The notes under the pieces: model-generated
Databases searched by the model: none
Seen by the model: the letters and a program-made list of their open reading frames with translations, nothing else
What the model was told of the DNA's origin: nothing
Shown here: positions 51,733-61,348 of the stretch, one piece after another
Layout of the letters: each line of letters starts with the position of its first letter
How positions within the stretch are numbered: position 1 is the first letter of the stretch
DNA from: CAIUGU01 sp963819685
GTDB taxonomy: Bacteria; Pseudomonadota; Gammaproteobacteria; Steroidobacterales; Steroidobacteraceae
Direction of reading: 5' to 3'
Length of the DNA stretch: 64,000 bases
NCBI GenBank assembly: GCA_963819685.1
Contig: CAWFXI010000003.1
Span: forward strand, 434,001 to 498,000
Program-made: the position numbers and the translations under genes

Positions 51733-53424
51733 ATGCCACACGCTACTACTCCACTCATCGCGACGATTGTCATCGGCTTAAGTCTGGCCTTCGTCTTCGG
51801 CACGATCGCCGCGCGCCTGCGCCTGTCACCGCTTGCCGGTTACCTGCTCGCCGGCGTGGCGGTGGGCCCTTTCACTCCGGGCTATGTCGCAGACGGCGCG
51901 CTGGCGACTGAACTCGCCGAACTCGGCGTCATCCTGCTGATGTTCGGTGTCGGGCTGCACTTTTCCTTCAAGGACCTGCTGTCTGTCCGCACCATCGCCG
52001 TGCCGGGCGCCATCGCGCAGATTGTTGCTGCGACGCTGATGGGCGTCGGGCTCGGGATACTGCTCGGCTGGCCTTTGTACAGCGGTCTCGTTCTCGGCCT
52101 CGCGCTGTCGGTCGCGAGTACCGTCGTCCTGCTGAGAGCATTGGAGGAGCGGCGGCTTGTCGATACGGAGCGGGGTCGGATCGCGGTGGGTTGGCTCATC
52201 GTCGAAGACCTGGCCATGGTGCTGGTGCTCGTGCTGTTGCCGCCGGTGGGTGAACTGCTGGCACCCGGAGCCAGTGGCCAGCCGCAGCTGGCGGCGAGCG
52301 ATGTGCTTGTGGCGCTGGGCTGGACGCTGGGCAAGGTCGTCGCCTTTGTGGCGCTGATGATGCTCGTCGGCCGCCGCGTCATTCCCTGGATCCTGCAATA
52401 CACCGTTCGCTACGGGTCGCGGGAATTGTTCAGGCTTTCGGTGCTCGTCGTCGCGTTGGGCGTGGCCTTCGGAGCGGCCCAGCTGTTCGGCGTGTCCTTT
52501 GCCCTCGGAGCATTTTTCGCCGGCATGGTGCTCAATGAGTCGGAACTGGCGCACGAGGCGGCCGAAGAGTCATTGCCGCTAAGGGATGCCTTCGCGGTGC
52601 TGTTTTTCGTCTCGGTTGGCATGTTGTTCAACCCGATGATCGTCGTCATGCAGCCCCTCGCTGTGGCGGGTGTGCTGTTCATCATCCTGATCGGCAAATC
52701 CGCGGTGGCCTTCCTGATTGCACTTGCGTTCAGGCATCCGCTCAGCACGGCCTTTACGATCTCGGCCAGCCTCGCGCAGATCGGCGAGTTCTCATTCATC
52801 CTGGCCGGTCTCGGCGTTTCACTTGGGTTATTGCCGGAAACAGGGCGCGATCTGGTGCTGGCGGGCGCCATTCTGTCGATCGTCCTCAATCCCTTCATCT
52901 TCACGATCAACGACTGGTTGCTGGCCCGCTTCGGCAAGCATCCGGAACCCGCGGCGCCGGCCATCGGCAAGGAAGCACAGGTCCCCCACCATTCCGGACT
53001 GGCTGGACACGCTGTCGTCATCGGGTACGGGCGTGTTGGCAGCCTTGTGGTCGATGCACTCAAGCAGCGCAAGCAACCTTTTGTCGTGATCGAGTTTGCG
53101 GACCGGCGAGTAGAGCACCTGAGGCGCGAGGGCATCGACGCCATCATCGGCAATGCAGCGACGCGGGAGCTGCTGGAGGCGGGAAACGTTGCCCAGGCGA
53201 GTCGACTGTTCGTCGCCATTCCCGACGCCTTTGAGGCCGGGCAGATCGTCGGCTTTGCGCGCGGGATGAATCCGTCCCTGGACATCATTGCGAGGGCGCA
53301 TTCGGATGCGGAAGTCGAGCACCTGAACGCGCAAGGTGCGACCACGGTGATCATGGGAGAACGCGAAATTGCGCACAGCATGATTCATCATGCATACGCG
53401 TCTGGCGTCGATAGTCGCCTTTAG
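51733..53424 (+). CDS. ybaL: CPA2 cation:proton antiporter with TrkA-N domain (YbaL-type)
   Basis: About 563 residues. The N-terminal antiporter (to about residue 395) has the signature SPLAGYLLAGVAVGPFTPGYVAD, LAELGVILLMFGVGLHFS, ASTVVLLRALEERR and FALGAFFAGMVLNESELAHEAA. The C-terminal TrkA-N (RCK) domain has VVIGYGRVGSLVVDAL and ARAHSDAEVEHL. Sequence order and many blocks match E. coli YbaL as I recall it. Probably exports K+ or Na+ with proton uptake under NAD(H) or redox control. ATG 51733 is chosen; TTG 51724 is alternative. Its stop overlaps the DUF6607 stop on the other strand. Confidence 0.92.
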   Translation: MPHATTPLIATIVIGLSLAFVFGTIAARLRLSPLAGYLLAGVAVGPFTPGYVADGALATELAELGVILLMFGVGLHFSFKDLLSVRTIAVPGAIAQIVAATLMGVGLGILLGWPLYSGLVLGLALSVASTVVLLRALEERRLVDTERGRIAVGWLIVEDLAMVLVLVLLPPVGELLAPGASGQPQLAASDVLVALGWTLGKVVAFVALMMLVGRRVIPWILQYTVRYGSRELFRLSVLVVALGVAFGAAQLFGVSFALGAFFAGMVLNESELAHEAAEESLPLRDAFAVLFFVSVGMLFNPMIVVMQPLAVAGVLFIILIGKSAVAFLIALAFRHPLSTAFTISASLAQIGEFSFILAGLGVSLGLLPETGRDLVLAGAILSIVLNPFIFTINDWLLARFGKHPEPAAPAIGKEAQVPHHSGLAGHAVVIGYGRVGSLVVDALKQRKQPFVVIEFADRRVEHLRREGIDAIIGNAATRELLEAGNVAQASRLFVAIPDAFEAGQIVGFARGMNPSLDIIARAHSDAEVEHLNAQGATTVIMGEREIAHSMIHHAYASGVDSRL

Positions 53425-54605
53425 GGCGGGGATGGCCGTGGGGGTGGATCTCTCACGATCATGGCATCGAGCGTGCGTTCGATGAATGCGCCTTGTTCCT
53501 GTGGATCGACATTCTCCGTCCTGCCGTTCTTCGCGAGCGCATCGGCCCGTTCAAAAAAGGGTACATAGAGATCGGCCTGATCCACCGCCGCCACCAGCGT
53601 GATCGCCGGAGTGACTGCGAAGCGCCGGTCCCAGGCGGCGCGAACCGCGTCCCAGAAACTGCGAGTGCGTTCGAAGTAGGCATCCCCGGCGGAGAAGTCG
53701 TAGTCGCGAATCCGCTCATAACGCGCGACGCCGTACTCACGGGCGAGCCAGGGCTGATTCGCGTCAAGCGAACCCGAGGCAGTCAGCACGCCCTTGAGGT
53801 TGTTTTCTTCCTGCAGCCAACCCGATGCGACGACGGTGTGCCGATTGGTGCCGATCAATACGTTGTAGTCCTTGCGCACCGACCATTCGCGACGAGGGAG
53901 CGGTCGCCACGTTTCGCCGCTGATCCATGTCGATGCACCTGGCGCGTGTTCCCAGCGACCCGTGCTTTCGTACCGTGGAGAGTCGTCCACCTGGTAAACC
54001 GCCTGGCTCCAGGTGCCCTTGACCTGATCAGCTGGCAGCGCTCGTCTCTGCCAGCGGTTGATGCCGGTGTATTCGACCACATTGGCATCCTGGTACGTCC
54101 AGTCCTGTCGCCAGTGCTTGGTCACGAAAGGCTCGGTGATCTTGCCGTCGCGATCGATGATCCGCATGACCAGGAGATGCTGCAGGCTGATGAAGGTGCC
54201 GCGGTCAGCGGCGACATACACGTACTCCGTCCCCCATGACTGGTACGGCCGGTCGCGTTTTGGTTCTGCGCGATAGTCCGCCACTTCGAGGAAGTCGAAC
54301 GCGACGCGATAGCCGCCCGCCATGGCCAGGACGGCACGGCGATCGCGCTCGAAGTCGCTCAGGCCCGGCTCCTGCAAGGCCTTCCAGGCAGGCGAAGGGC
54401 CAGGATCCAGAGTGATTTCCGGTCCGCGCGTCGAACCACCCCGGGGCGCGAGTCCCGGATCTGTGGAAAGAGGCCAGGAAAACGTATAGCGGGAAGGTTT
54501 TGGGGCCGCGCGTTCCGCCGCCGCCGCCTCGAGGCCGCGGGCAAACCCCACGGACACCAGCAGGGCGATCATCGCGACGTAAATGGAGGGTGGCATCCGT
54601 TTCAT
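53421..54605 (-). CDS. DUF6607 exported protein
   Basis: About 394 residues from ATG 54605, with a signal-like start (PPSIYVAMIALLVSVGFARGLEA). The body has FDFLEVADYR, RPYQSWGTEYVYVAADRGTFISLQHLLVM, TKHWRQDWTYQDANVVEYTG, WSQAVYQVDDSPRYESTGRWEH and RKDYNVLIGTNRHTVV, which I recognise as DUF6607. Function unknown. Family members are often near TonB-receptor or haem genes; here ybaL converges and ydcS diverges. The frame is open further upstream with no signal-like character. Confidence 0.8.
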   Translation of the reverse strand: MKRMPPSIYVAMIALLVSVGFARGLEAAAAERAAPKPSRYTFSWPLSTDPGLAPRGGSTRGPEITLDPGPSPAWKALQEPGLSDFERDRRAVLAMAGGYRVAFDFLEVADYRAEPKRDRPYQSWGTEYVYVAADRGTFISLQHLLVMRIIDRDGKITEPFVTKHWRQDWTYQDANVVEYTGINRWQRRALPADQVKGTWSQAVYQVDDSPRYESTGRWEHAPGASTWISGETWRPLPRREWSVRKDYNVLIGTNRHTVVASGWLQEENNLKGVLTASGSLDANQPWLAREYGVARYERIRDYDFSAGDAYFERTRSFWDAVRAAWDRRFAVTPAITLVAAVDQADLYVPFFERADALAKNGRTENVDPQEQGAFIERTLDAMIVRDPPPRPSPP

Positions 54606-54714
54606 TTGCGCCCAGTATTGGTGCAGACTTTCCGCAGGGTCAAGTCGTGGTTCGAGGAGTAGACTTAACTGATACCGCACCCCACCAAAAACAAGCGTGA
54701 CTGGGAGAACACTC

Positions 54715-55911
54715 ATGAATATTGCGTCCTTGATGAAGCGCACCTCGCTGATGGCATCCATGGCACTGATTGTCGTGGCCTGCGGCAAGCAGGCGGAAGC
54801 GCCCCCACCCGAAGCGGCCGCTCCAGCTGTGCCGACTTTAGGGGCACTCGAAGGACAGGTGGATATCGTCGCGTGGCCTGGCTACATCGAGCGCGGCGAA
54901 ACGGACAAGGGCTATGACTGGGTGACGCAGTTCGAAGCGGATTCCGGCTGCAAGGTCAACGTCAAGACGGCGGGAACCTCCGACGAGATGGTCACGCTGA
55001 TGACCCAGGGCGGCTACGATCTGGTGACGGCCTCGGGCGATGCGTCGGTGCGGTTGATTCGCGGCGGCACGGTCAAGGCGATTGAAACCAGTCTCGTGCC
55101 GAGCTACAGCACCGTCGATGCCCGGTTGCAGGAAGCAACGTGGCATACCGTCGATGGCAAGCACTATGGTGTTCCCTATCAGTGGGGACCCAATGTGCTG
55201 ATGTACAACACGAAGGTCTTCAAGACGGCGCCGACTTCGTGGTCAGTCGTGTTCGAGCCGCAAAAGCTGCCGGACGGCAAGGCCAACAAGGGTCGCGTGC
55301 AGGCCTACGACGGCCCCATCCACATCGCGGATGCCGCGTTGTACCTGATGACCAAGAAGCCTGAGCTCGGCATCACGAATCCTTACGAATTGAACGAGGC
55401 GCAATACACTGCGGCCATCGAAGTGCTGCGTGTCCAGCATCCGCTGGTGCAGCGCTACTGGCATGACGCCAACGTGCAGGTGCAGGACTTCACCAACGAA
55501 GGTGTCGTGGCTTCCGGCTCATGGCCCTTCCAGGTGAATACGCTCGTGGCCAACAAGCAGCCCATCGCCAGCACGGTGCCGGTGGAAGGGGCCACTGGTT
55601 GGGCGGATACCACGATGATGCACAGCGCCGCCGCCCATCCCAATTGCGCGTACAAGTGGATGGAATGGTCGCTGACTCCGAAAGTGCAGGGCGATGTTGC
55701 TGCCTGGTTCGGTTCGGTACCGGTCGTTCCCGCTGCCTGCGAAAACCATGCGCTGCTAGGTCCCGAGGGTTGCAGGACCAACGGCATCGACAACTTCGAG
55801 AAGATCCACTTCTGGAGAACACCGGAAGCCAACTGCGCGTCGCAAGGCGGCATGTGCGTGCCTTACAGCCGCTGGAGTACCGACTACGTCGCCATCATGG
55901 GTGGCAGGTGA
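54715..55911 (+). CDS. ydcS: polyamine-type ABC transporter substrate-binding lipoprotein
   Basis: 398 residues, ATG 54715 after GGGAGA. The lipobox LIVVACG suggests anchoring to the inner membrane. It contains VDIVAWPGYIERGETDKGYDWVTQFE, NVKTAGTSDEMVTLMTQGGYDLVTASGDAS and HYGVPYQWGPNVLMYN, matching E. coli YdcS closely from memory. It captures putrescine, GABA-like or related ligands for YdcTUV. The C-terminal part has several Cys (PAACENHALLGPEGC, NCASQGGMC). First gene of ydcSTUV-patD. Confidence 0.92.
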   Translation: MNIASLMKRTSLMASMALIVVACGKQAEAPPPEAAAPAVPTLGALEGQVDIVAWPGYIERGETDKGYDWVTQFEADSGCKVNVKTAGTSDEMVTLMTQGGYDLVTASGDASVRLIRGGTVKAIETSLVPSYSTVDARLQEATWHTVDGKHYGVPYQWGPNVLMYNTKVFKTAPTSWSVVFEPQKLPDGKANKGRVQAYDGPIHIADAALYLMTKKPELGITNPYELNEAQYTAAIEVLRVQHPLVQRYWHDANVQVQDFTNEGVVASGSWPFQVNTLVANKQPIASTVPVEGATGWADTTMMHSAAAHPNCAYKWMEWSLTPKVQGDVAAWFGSVPVVPAACENHALLGPEGCRTNGIDNFEKIHFWRTPEANCASQGGMCVPYSRWSTDYVAIMGGR

Positions 55912-55940
55912 CGCTGCACTAAAGACAAATAGAGCCCGAC

Positions 55941-55974
55941 CCACCCTGCAACCGAAGTTTCGGTTGCAGGGTGG
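55941..55974. terminator. intra-operon hairpin between ydcS and ydcT
   Basis: Perfect 16-bp inverted repeat (55941-55956 with 55959-55974) with a two-base centre and no T-tract. Such stems often stabilise the upstream transcript or partly stop transcription, raising the ratio of binding protein to membrane subunits. Confidence 0.75.
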
Positions 55975-55988
55975 CGGCAACAGACGTC

Positions 55989-57018
55989 ATGACGGCAGCG
56001 ATCGAGTTTCAGGGAGTCACGCGCGCCTATGGTTCGGTCCGCGCCGTCGACGATGTGTCCTTCACCATCGAACCCGGCGAGTTCTTTGCGATGCTGGGCC
56101 CATCGGGTTCCGGCAAGACTACCTGCCTGAGGCTCATTGCGGGCTTCGAATCCCCTGATGCGGGCCGGGTGCTGCTCGACGGCAATGACGTGACGGTCAG
56201 TCCCGCCCTACGCGCGCGACGTCAATACAGTGTTTCAGGACTACGCGTTGTTTCCGCATATGAGCGTCCTCGCGAACGTGGCGTACGGCCTGCGCGTGCG
56301 CGGCGTGCCGAAGGTCGATCAGGAGCGTCGTGCCCACGAGATGCTCGAACTGGTACAGCTTGCGGGCATGGCCAAACGCAGTCCCGCGCAACTGTCGGGT
56401 GGACAGCGGCAGCGCGTCGCGCTGGCGCGTGCATTGATCAATCAACCCCGTGTGCTGCTGCTCGATGAACCATTGGGCGCTCTCGATCTGAAATTGCGCG
56501 AAGAAATGCAGATCGAACTCAAGAACCTGCAGCGGCGGCTCGGCATCACGTTCGTGTTCGTTACCCACGACCAGGGTGAGGCATTGTCGATGGCGGACCG
56601 GGTTGCCGTCTTCAACCTGGGGCGCATCGAACAACAGGGCAATCCGCGGGAACTGTATCGCCGCCCGGCGACGACTTTCGTTGCACGATTCGTCGGCAGC
56701 GCCAATGTCGCTGAGGGGACGCTTGCCCGCACATTGAGTGGCGCCGACCAGCCGTTTGCAGTCCGTGCCGAGCACATACGGATCATGTCAATCAGTGAAG
56801 CAGCGCCTGCGTGGTCGATGCAGTGCGAAGGCGTGGTCGTCGACGTGCAGTACCACGGTGCTACGAATCGCTGGCAGGTCAAGCTGGATACGGGTGAGTT
56901 GTTTGCGGCATCGCTGGCGGACAGCGCGTCAGGGACGCTACCCGCCGCAGGGGACCGTGTCCGCCTGACCTGGTCAAGAGAAGATGCTGTGCCGCTGGCT
57001 GCGGGGCGTTCGTCATGA
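55989..57018 (+). pseudogene. ydcT: ABC transporter ATPase YdcT, one frameshift
   Basis: Start ATG 55989, with Walker A GPSGSGKT, then a frame break near 56205. The rest is open from 56230: VFQDYALFPHMSV (Q-loop), LSGGQRQRVALARAL (signature), VLLLDEPLGALD (Walker B) and FVTHDQGEAL (H-loop), then a TOBE-like C-terminal domain. The break lies in a CCCGCCC stretch where one extra base accounts for it; all ATPase motifs remain. Because the next three operon genes are intact and tightly overlapping, a sequencing error is the likely explanation. Overlaps ydcU by four bases (ATGA). Confidence 0.85.
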
Positions 57019-57932
57019 CTGCGGCGGTCTCCCCGCTGCAACGAGTGCTGTTCCAGCGGCCCGGGCTCAAGGTTTTTCTGCTGCTGGTGCCGCCGCTGCT
57101 GTGGTTTGGTACCGTGTACCTCGGCTCGTTGTTTACGTTGCTCGCGCAGAGCTTCTACGCCATCGACGAGTTCACCGCGAAGATCATCTACGAGCCGACG
57201 CTCGCGACTTACCGACAGCTGCTGACGCAGCCGGCGAATATCGACATCATCGTGCGCACGCTGACGATGGCCGTCTGCGTCACGATTGCCTGCGCGATCA
57301 TTGCCTTTCCCATCGCCAACTACATGGTGCGCTACGCGTCGCCGCGTGCGAAGGCATTCTTTTACGTGGGCGTCATGCTGCCCATGTGGATGAGCTATCT
57401 GGTCAAGGTGTACGCCTGGCGACTGATCCTGGCCAAGTCGGGCATTCTGAGCTGGGCACTTGGCAGCGTCGGCCTGCAGGGCCTGCTGGACACGGCTCTG
57501 CAATTGCCTGGTGTCGGCGGTCCGTCGCTGTCGTCCTCCTATCTCGGGATGTTCATCGTCTTCGTCTACATGTGGCTGCCCTACATGATCCTGCCATTGG
57601 CCTCGGCGCTGGAAAGAGTGCCGACGTCGCTGATCCAGGCTTCCGCAGATCTCGGCGCCACGCCACGGCAGACTTTCCGCAATGTCATCCTGCCGCTGGC
57701 GCTGCCGGGGCTCGCGGCCGGCTCCGTGTTCACGTTCTCGCTGACGCTCGGGGACTACATCATTCCCAGCGTTGTCGGTGCGCCGGGGTACTTCATCGGC
57801 ATGATGGTGTACCAGCAACAGGGGCTCGCGGGGAACGTGCCTCTGGCGGCAGCGTTTTCGGTGGTGCCGATCGTGCTGATCATGATGTACCTGTCGCTGG
57901 CCAAGCGGGCGGGAGCGTTCGATGCGCTCTAG
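57015..57932 (+). CDS. ydcU: ABC transporter permease YdcU
   Basis: 305-residue inner-membrane permease with six helices; the cytoplasmic EAA loop is ASADLGATPRQTFRNVILPLALPG. VFLLLVPPLLWFGTVYLGSLFTLL opens it and SLAKRAGAFDAL closes it. Forms the channel with YdcV and is driven by YdcT. Starts in the overlapping ATGA of ydcT and ends 11 bases inside ydcV. Confidence 0.9.
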   Translation: MTAAVSPLQRVLFQRPGLKVFLLLVPPLLWFGTVYLGSLFTLLAQSFYAIDEFTAKIIYEPTLATYRQLLTQPANIDIIVRTLTMAVCVTIACAIIAFPIANYMVRYASPRAKAFFYVGVMLPMWMSYLVKVYAWRLILAKSGILSWALGSVGLQGLLDTALQLPGVGGPSLSSSYLGMFIVFVYMWLPYMILPLASALERVPTSLIQASADLGATPRQTFRNVILPLALPGLAAGSVFTFSLTLGDYIIPSVVGAPGYFIGMMVYQQQGLAGNVPLAAAFSVVPIVLIMMYLSLAKRAGAFDAL

Positions 57933-58752
57933 GAATTCACTCGAGGCGGCCTGGAATCGTCCTTCGCTCGCTGCCCGAATTGCCGCTTATGCGGGTATGG
58001 CATTCATGCACGTGCCGGTGCTGATCATTATTCTCTACGCCTTCACTACGGAAGACCGTACCTACGAATTTCCGCTGCCGGGCTACACGTTGCACTGGTT
58101 CGAGGTGGCCTGGGCGCGCTCCGATATCTGGCAAGCCATGCGGCTTTCGCTGTCGGTCGCGGCGCTCGCGACACTGTTTGCAATGATCTTTGGCTCGCTT
58201 GCCGCGCTGGCCCTGGCACAAGGTCGATTCCGGGGAAAAGAAAGCATCACGCTGCTGTTCGTGCTGCCGATCGCGCTGCCGGGTGTAGTGACGGGCATTG
58301 CTTTGCTTGCTGCCATCAAGGCAGTGACCTTGAGTCCCGGTTTCTGGACCATCGTCGCCGGTCATACGACGTTCTGTATCGTCATCGTCTACAACAACGT
58401 GGTCGCGCGCCTGCGGCGACTGCCTCGCAGCTGGACGGAGGCTTCCATGGATCTCGGGGCCAGCGGCTGGCAGACTTTTCGCCTGATCGTTCTGCCCCAG
58501 ATGGCAACGGCCCTGCTGGCAGGCGGCATGCTCGCGTTTGCACTGTCGTTCGATGAAATCATCGTGACGCTGTTTACCGCAGGACATGACCGCACGTTGC
58601 CGATCTGGTTCTTCAATGAACTGTTCAGGCCACGTGAACGTCCGGTCACCAACGTGGTGGCGGTTATCGTAATGGTCGTAACCTTGGCTCCGATTCTGGC
58701 GGCCTATCATCTGACCAAGCCCCCAGATGAGAAACGTGATGAGAAAACCTGA
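57922..58752 (+). CDS. ydcV: ABC transporter permease YdcV
   Basis: 276-residue PotC-like permease: six helices, EAA loop EASMDLGASGWQTFRLIVLPQM, and SFDEIIVTLFTAGHDRTLPIWFF typical of polyamine permeases. Partner of YdcU. The patD gene starts 15 bases after its stop. Confidence 0.9.
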   Translation: MRSRNSLEAAWNRPSLAARIAAYAGMAFMHVPVLIIILYAFTTEDRTYEFPLPGYTLHWFEVAWARSDIWQAMRLSLSVAALATLFAMIFGSLAALALAQGRFRGKESITLLFVLPIALPGVVTGIALLAAIKAVTLSPGFWTIVAGHTTFCIVIVYNNVVARLRRLPRSWTEASMDLGASGWQTFRLIVLPQMATALLAGGMLAFALSFDEIIVTLFTAGHDRTLPIWFFNELFRPRERPVTNVVAVIVMVVTLAPILAAYHLTKPPDEKRDEKT

Positions 58753-58767
58753 AGAAGTGAGGATCCC

Positions 58768-60222
58768 ATGGCGAAGCAAGCCGCTGTCGCGCGCAAGTTC
58801 GATACCAAGCTGCTGATTGGTGGCAAGTTCGTCGCTGGCAGCGGCGCCGTCGAGGATGTGCTGGATCCTGCATCGGGCAAGACGCTGGTGCGCATTCCGG
58901 AAGCGGGCGAGGAACAGATCGTCGCTGCGGTTGAAGCTGCGTCCAGGGCGTTTCCTTCGTGGTCTGCGACTGTGCCCAAGGATCGCGCCACGCTGTTGCT
59001 GAAACTGGCAGATCGAATCGAAGCAGAGGCGGAAACCTTTGCGCGACTCGAGTCCCGGAACTGCGGCAAGCCGTATGTCGCAGTGCTCGGCGATGAAATT
59101 CCTGCCGTCGCCGACGTGTTCCGCTTTTTCGCGGGTGCTGCCCGAACCCAGCACGGCGCCGTAGCAGGAGAATATCTGCCGGGATTCACGAGCATGATCC
59201 GTCGCGATGCCATCGGTGTCGTGGCGTCCATCGCGCCGTGGAACTATCCGCTCATGATGGCTGCATGGAAGCTCGCGCCGGCGCTTGCGGGGGGCAACAC
59301 TGTCGTCATCAAGCCATCGGAGCAGACACCACTCACTGCATTCAAACTGGCGACGATCATGGCCGAGCTGTTTCCGCCGGGCGTCGTCAATGTCATTTAT
59401 GGACGGGGTGCCACGGCAGGTGCGTTCCTGATCGCCCAGCCGAAAGTTGCGATGATCTCGTTGACTGGTGACGTCGGCACCGGCGAGAAGGTCTTGCTGG
59501 CCGCCTCCAAAGGAGCGAAGCGCACTCACCTTGAGCTGGGCGGGAAGGCGCCCGTCATCGTCTTTGACGATGCCGATATCGAGGCGGTGGTCAGTGGTGT
59601 GCGGACTTTCGGCTTCTACAACGCCGGCCAGGACTGCACGGCCGCATGCAGAATCTACGCTGGCGCGAAAATCTACGACAAGCTCGTGGCCGATCTGACG
59701 TTGGCCGCTGCCAGCATCAAGGTGGGCACCCAGAACGAGGAAGGGGTCGAGATGGGCCCGTTGATCAGTGCGAAACAGCGTGCACGGGTCGCGGGTTTCA
59801 TCGAGCGTGCCGGCGACAAGAAGCACATTGAGATCACGACCGGTGGCAAGGTGCGCTCGGGCGGCGGCTTCTTCTTCGAGCCAACAATCGTGGCGGGCGC
59901 AAGACAAAGTGATGAGATCGTCCGCAAGGAAGTGTTCGGGCCCGTTGTCTCGGTCACGCGCTTCAAGGACCCGGCCGATGCGATTGAATGGGCCAACGAT
60001 TCCGACTACGGCCTGGCGTCATCGGTGTGGACGCAGGACGTCGGCAAGGCCATGAATGTTGCGGCGCGTTTGCAATATGGCTGTACGTGGATCAACACGC
60101 ATTTCATGCTCGTCAGTGAAATGCCGCATGGCGGTTTGAAGCGCTCCGGCTATGGCAAGGACCTGTCGTCGTACGCGCTTGAGGACTACACCGTCGTGCG
60201 GCACGTGATGGTCAAGCTCTGA
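58768..60222 (+). CDS. patD: gamma-aminobutyraldehyde dehydrogenase (YdcW/PatD)
   Basis: 484 residues. NAD+-dependent oxidation of 4-aminobutanal, the product of putrescine transamination, to GABA. Cofactor motif APWNYPLMMAAWKLAPAL, HLELGGKAPVIVFDDADI with the catalytic Glu, and NAGQDCTAACRIYAG with the catalytic Cys; the GQDCTAACR wording is characteristic of PatD. ATG 58768 follows GTGAGGA. Ends the ydcSTUV-patD operon, linking uptake and oxidation of putrescine-type compounds. Confidence 0.93.
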   Translation: MAKQAAVARKFDTKLLIGGKFVAGSGAVEDVLDPASGKTLVRIPEAGEEQIVAAVEAASRAFPSWSATVPKDRATLLLKLADRIEAEAETFARLESRNCGKPYVAVLGDEIPAVADVFRFFAGAARTQHGAVAGEYLPGFTSMIRRDAIGVVASIAPWNYPLMMAAWKLAPALAGGNTVVIKPSEQTPLTAFKLATIMAELFPPGVVNVIYGRGATAGAFLIAQPKVAMISLTGDVGTGEKVLLAASKGAKRTHLELGGKAPVIVFDDADIEAVVSGVRTFGFYNAGQDCTAACRIYAGAKIYDKLVADLTLAAASIKVGTQNEEGVEMGPLISAKQRARVAGFIERAGDKKHIEITTGGKVRSGGGFFFEPTIVAGARQSDEIVRKEVFGPVVSVTRFKDPADAIEWANDSDYGLASSVWTQDVGKAMNVAARLQYGCTWINTHFMLVSEMPHGGLKRSGYGKDLSSYALEDYTVVRHVMVKL

Positions 60223-60309
60223 CCGGCGTCAGGATTCCGGCCATATTGGCCTGTCGCCCGGCAGTGCGATGAGTTACGATTACAACAGCATAATCAACGG
60301 GGAAATACC

Positions 60310-61314
60310 ATGTTGCTGCGCCAACTCGCTGTGCTGTTGCTGGCCAGCCTTGCGGTCACCGCATCCGGAAAGAGCCTCAATCATCCGACGGGTACGCAGG
60401 GCCTGCTGCTGATCGACAAACTCGGCGGCCAGATCCGCTTTGTCGATCCGGTCACCTACAAGGAACTGTCCAGTTTCGCGGTACCAAAGAACCCTCACGA
60501 CTTTGTGCTGACCGCCGACCACTCAAGGGCCTATGTGACGATATACGGTGCCGGTGTCTACGCCAAAAATCCGGAACCTGACCATCGCATCTATGTCATC
60601 GACATGGCGAAGCAGGCGGTGGCTGATGTCATCGACATTGCGCCCTATCGAGCGCCGCATGGTATCCAGATCGACAACAGTGGACTGATCTACGCCGCTT
60701 GCGACCTGGATCGCAAGCTGCTCGTGATTGACCCGGCGAAGAAGGCCATCCTCGCGGCCATCGATACTGAAGGCACCGGTCACTGGATCGGCATGCTGCC
60801 GGACGGCAGCAAGATGTACGTGACCAACAAGAACGACAAACCGTTCATCAGCGTGATCGATCTCAAGGCACGCAAGCTGGTCGGAAGGATATCGGCTCCG
60901 AATGGCACGCAGGGAGTGGCTGTCTCGCCCGATGGCGCTCGTGTTGTCGTCATGGATTTCAAGGATCCCGTGGTGATCGTGATCGACCCTGCCACTGACC
61001 AGGTCATCGACCGGATTCCGCTCAAGGACCAGACGGGCGGCGCTTACAAGGCCTACTATTCCCCCGATGGCCGCACGCTGATGACCATGGCCGGATCGAC
61101 GGTCACCCTCTTTGACGCCGCAAACCTGCGCGGGCCGCAGCGAACCGTCAAGGTGGGTGCCAATCCCATGGGATTCGCGTTCTCGGCAGATGGCAAGACC
61201 GCGCTGGTTGCCAATCACGGCGATGGCACCGTCTCGGTCATCGACCTCGCGACGGCGAAAGTCACAATGACCTGGACGGCCGGGACGGGGATCGAGACGC
61301 TCGGGTACTACTGA
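60310..61314 (+). CDS. exported YVTN beta-propeller repeat protein
   Basis: 334 residues, ATG 60310 after GGGGAAATACC, signal peptide LLRQLAVLLLASLAVTASG. Seven repeated blades with the YVTN/cytochrome-D1-like pattern: RAYVTIYGAG, IYVIDMAKQAVADVIDI, LLVIDPAKKAILAAID, MYVTNKNDKPFISVIDL, VSPDGARVVVMDF and ALVANHGDGTVSVIDLATAKV. No haem motif. Such propellers usually bind a ligand or partner. The TonB receptor gene follows 35 bp downstream, so this may be its periplasmic partner. Confidence 0.82.
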   Translation: MLLRQLAVLLLASLAVTASGKSLNHPTGTQGLLLIDKLGGQIRFVDPVTYKELSSFAVPKNPHDFVLTADHSRAYVTIYGAGVYAKNPEPDHRIYVIDMAKQAVADVIDIAPYRAPHGIQIDNSGLIYAACDLDRKLLVIDPAKKAILAAIDTEGTGHWIGMLPDGSKMYVTNKNDKPFISVIDLKARKLVGRISAPNGTQGVAVSPDGARVVVMDFKDPVVIVIDPATDQVIDRIPLKDQTGGAYKAYYSPDGRTLMTMAGSTVTLFDAANLRGPQRTVKVGANPMGFAFSADGKTALVANHGDGTVSVIDLATAKVTMTWTAGTGIETLGYY

Positions 61315-61348
61315 CTTTCATCTCGCAGCGAATTCGAGTGGCAGGCCT

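Noticed and set aside
55941..55974. Hairpin as a true rho-independent terminator of ydcS
   Set aside because: No T-tract follows and the downstream genes continue the same conserved operon, so full termination is unlikely.
56442..57818. 458-residue minus-strand frame
   Set aside because: Antisense to ydcT/ydcU; His/Gln/Arg-rich with no recognisable domain.
57937..59907. 656-residue open frame on the minus strand opposite ydcV and patD
   Set aside because: Antisense to two genes with clear family motifs; composition is typical of a GC-rich shadow frame.
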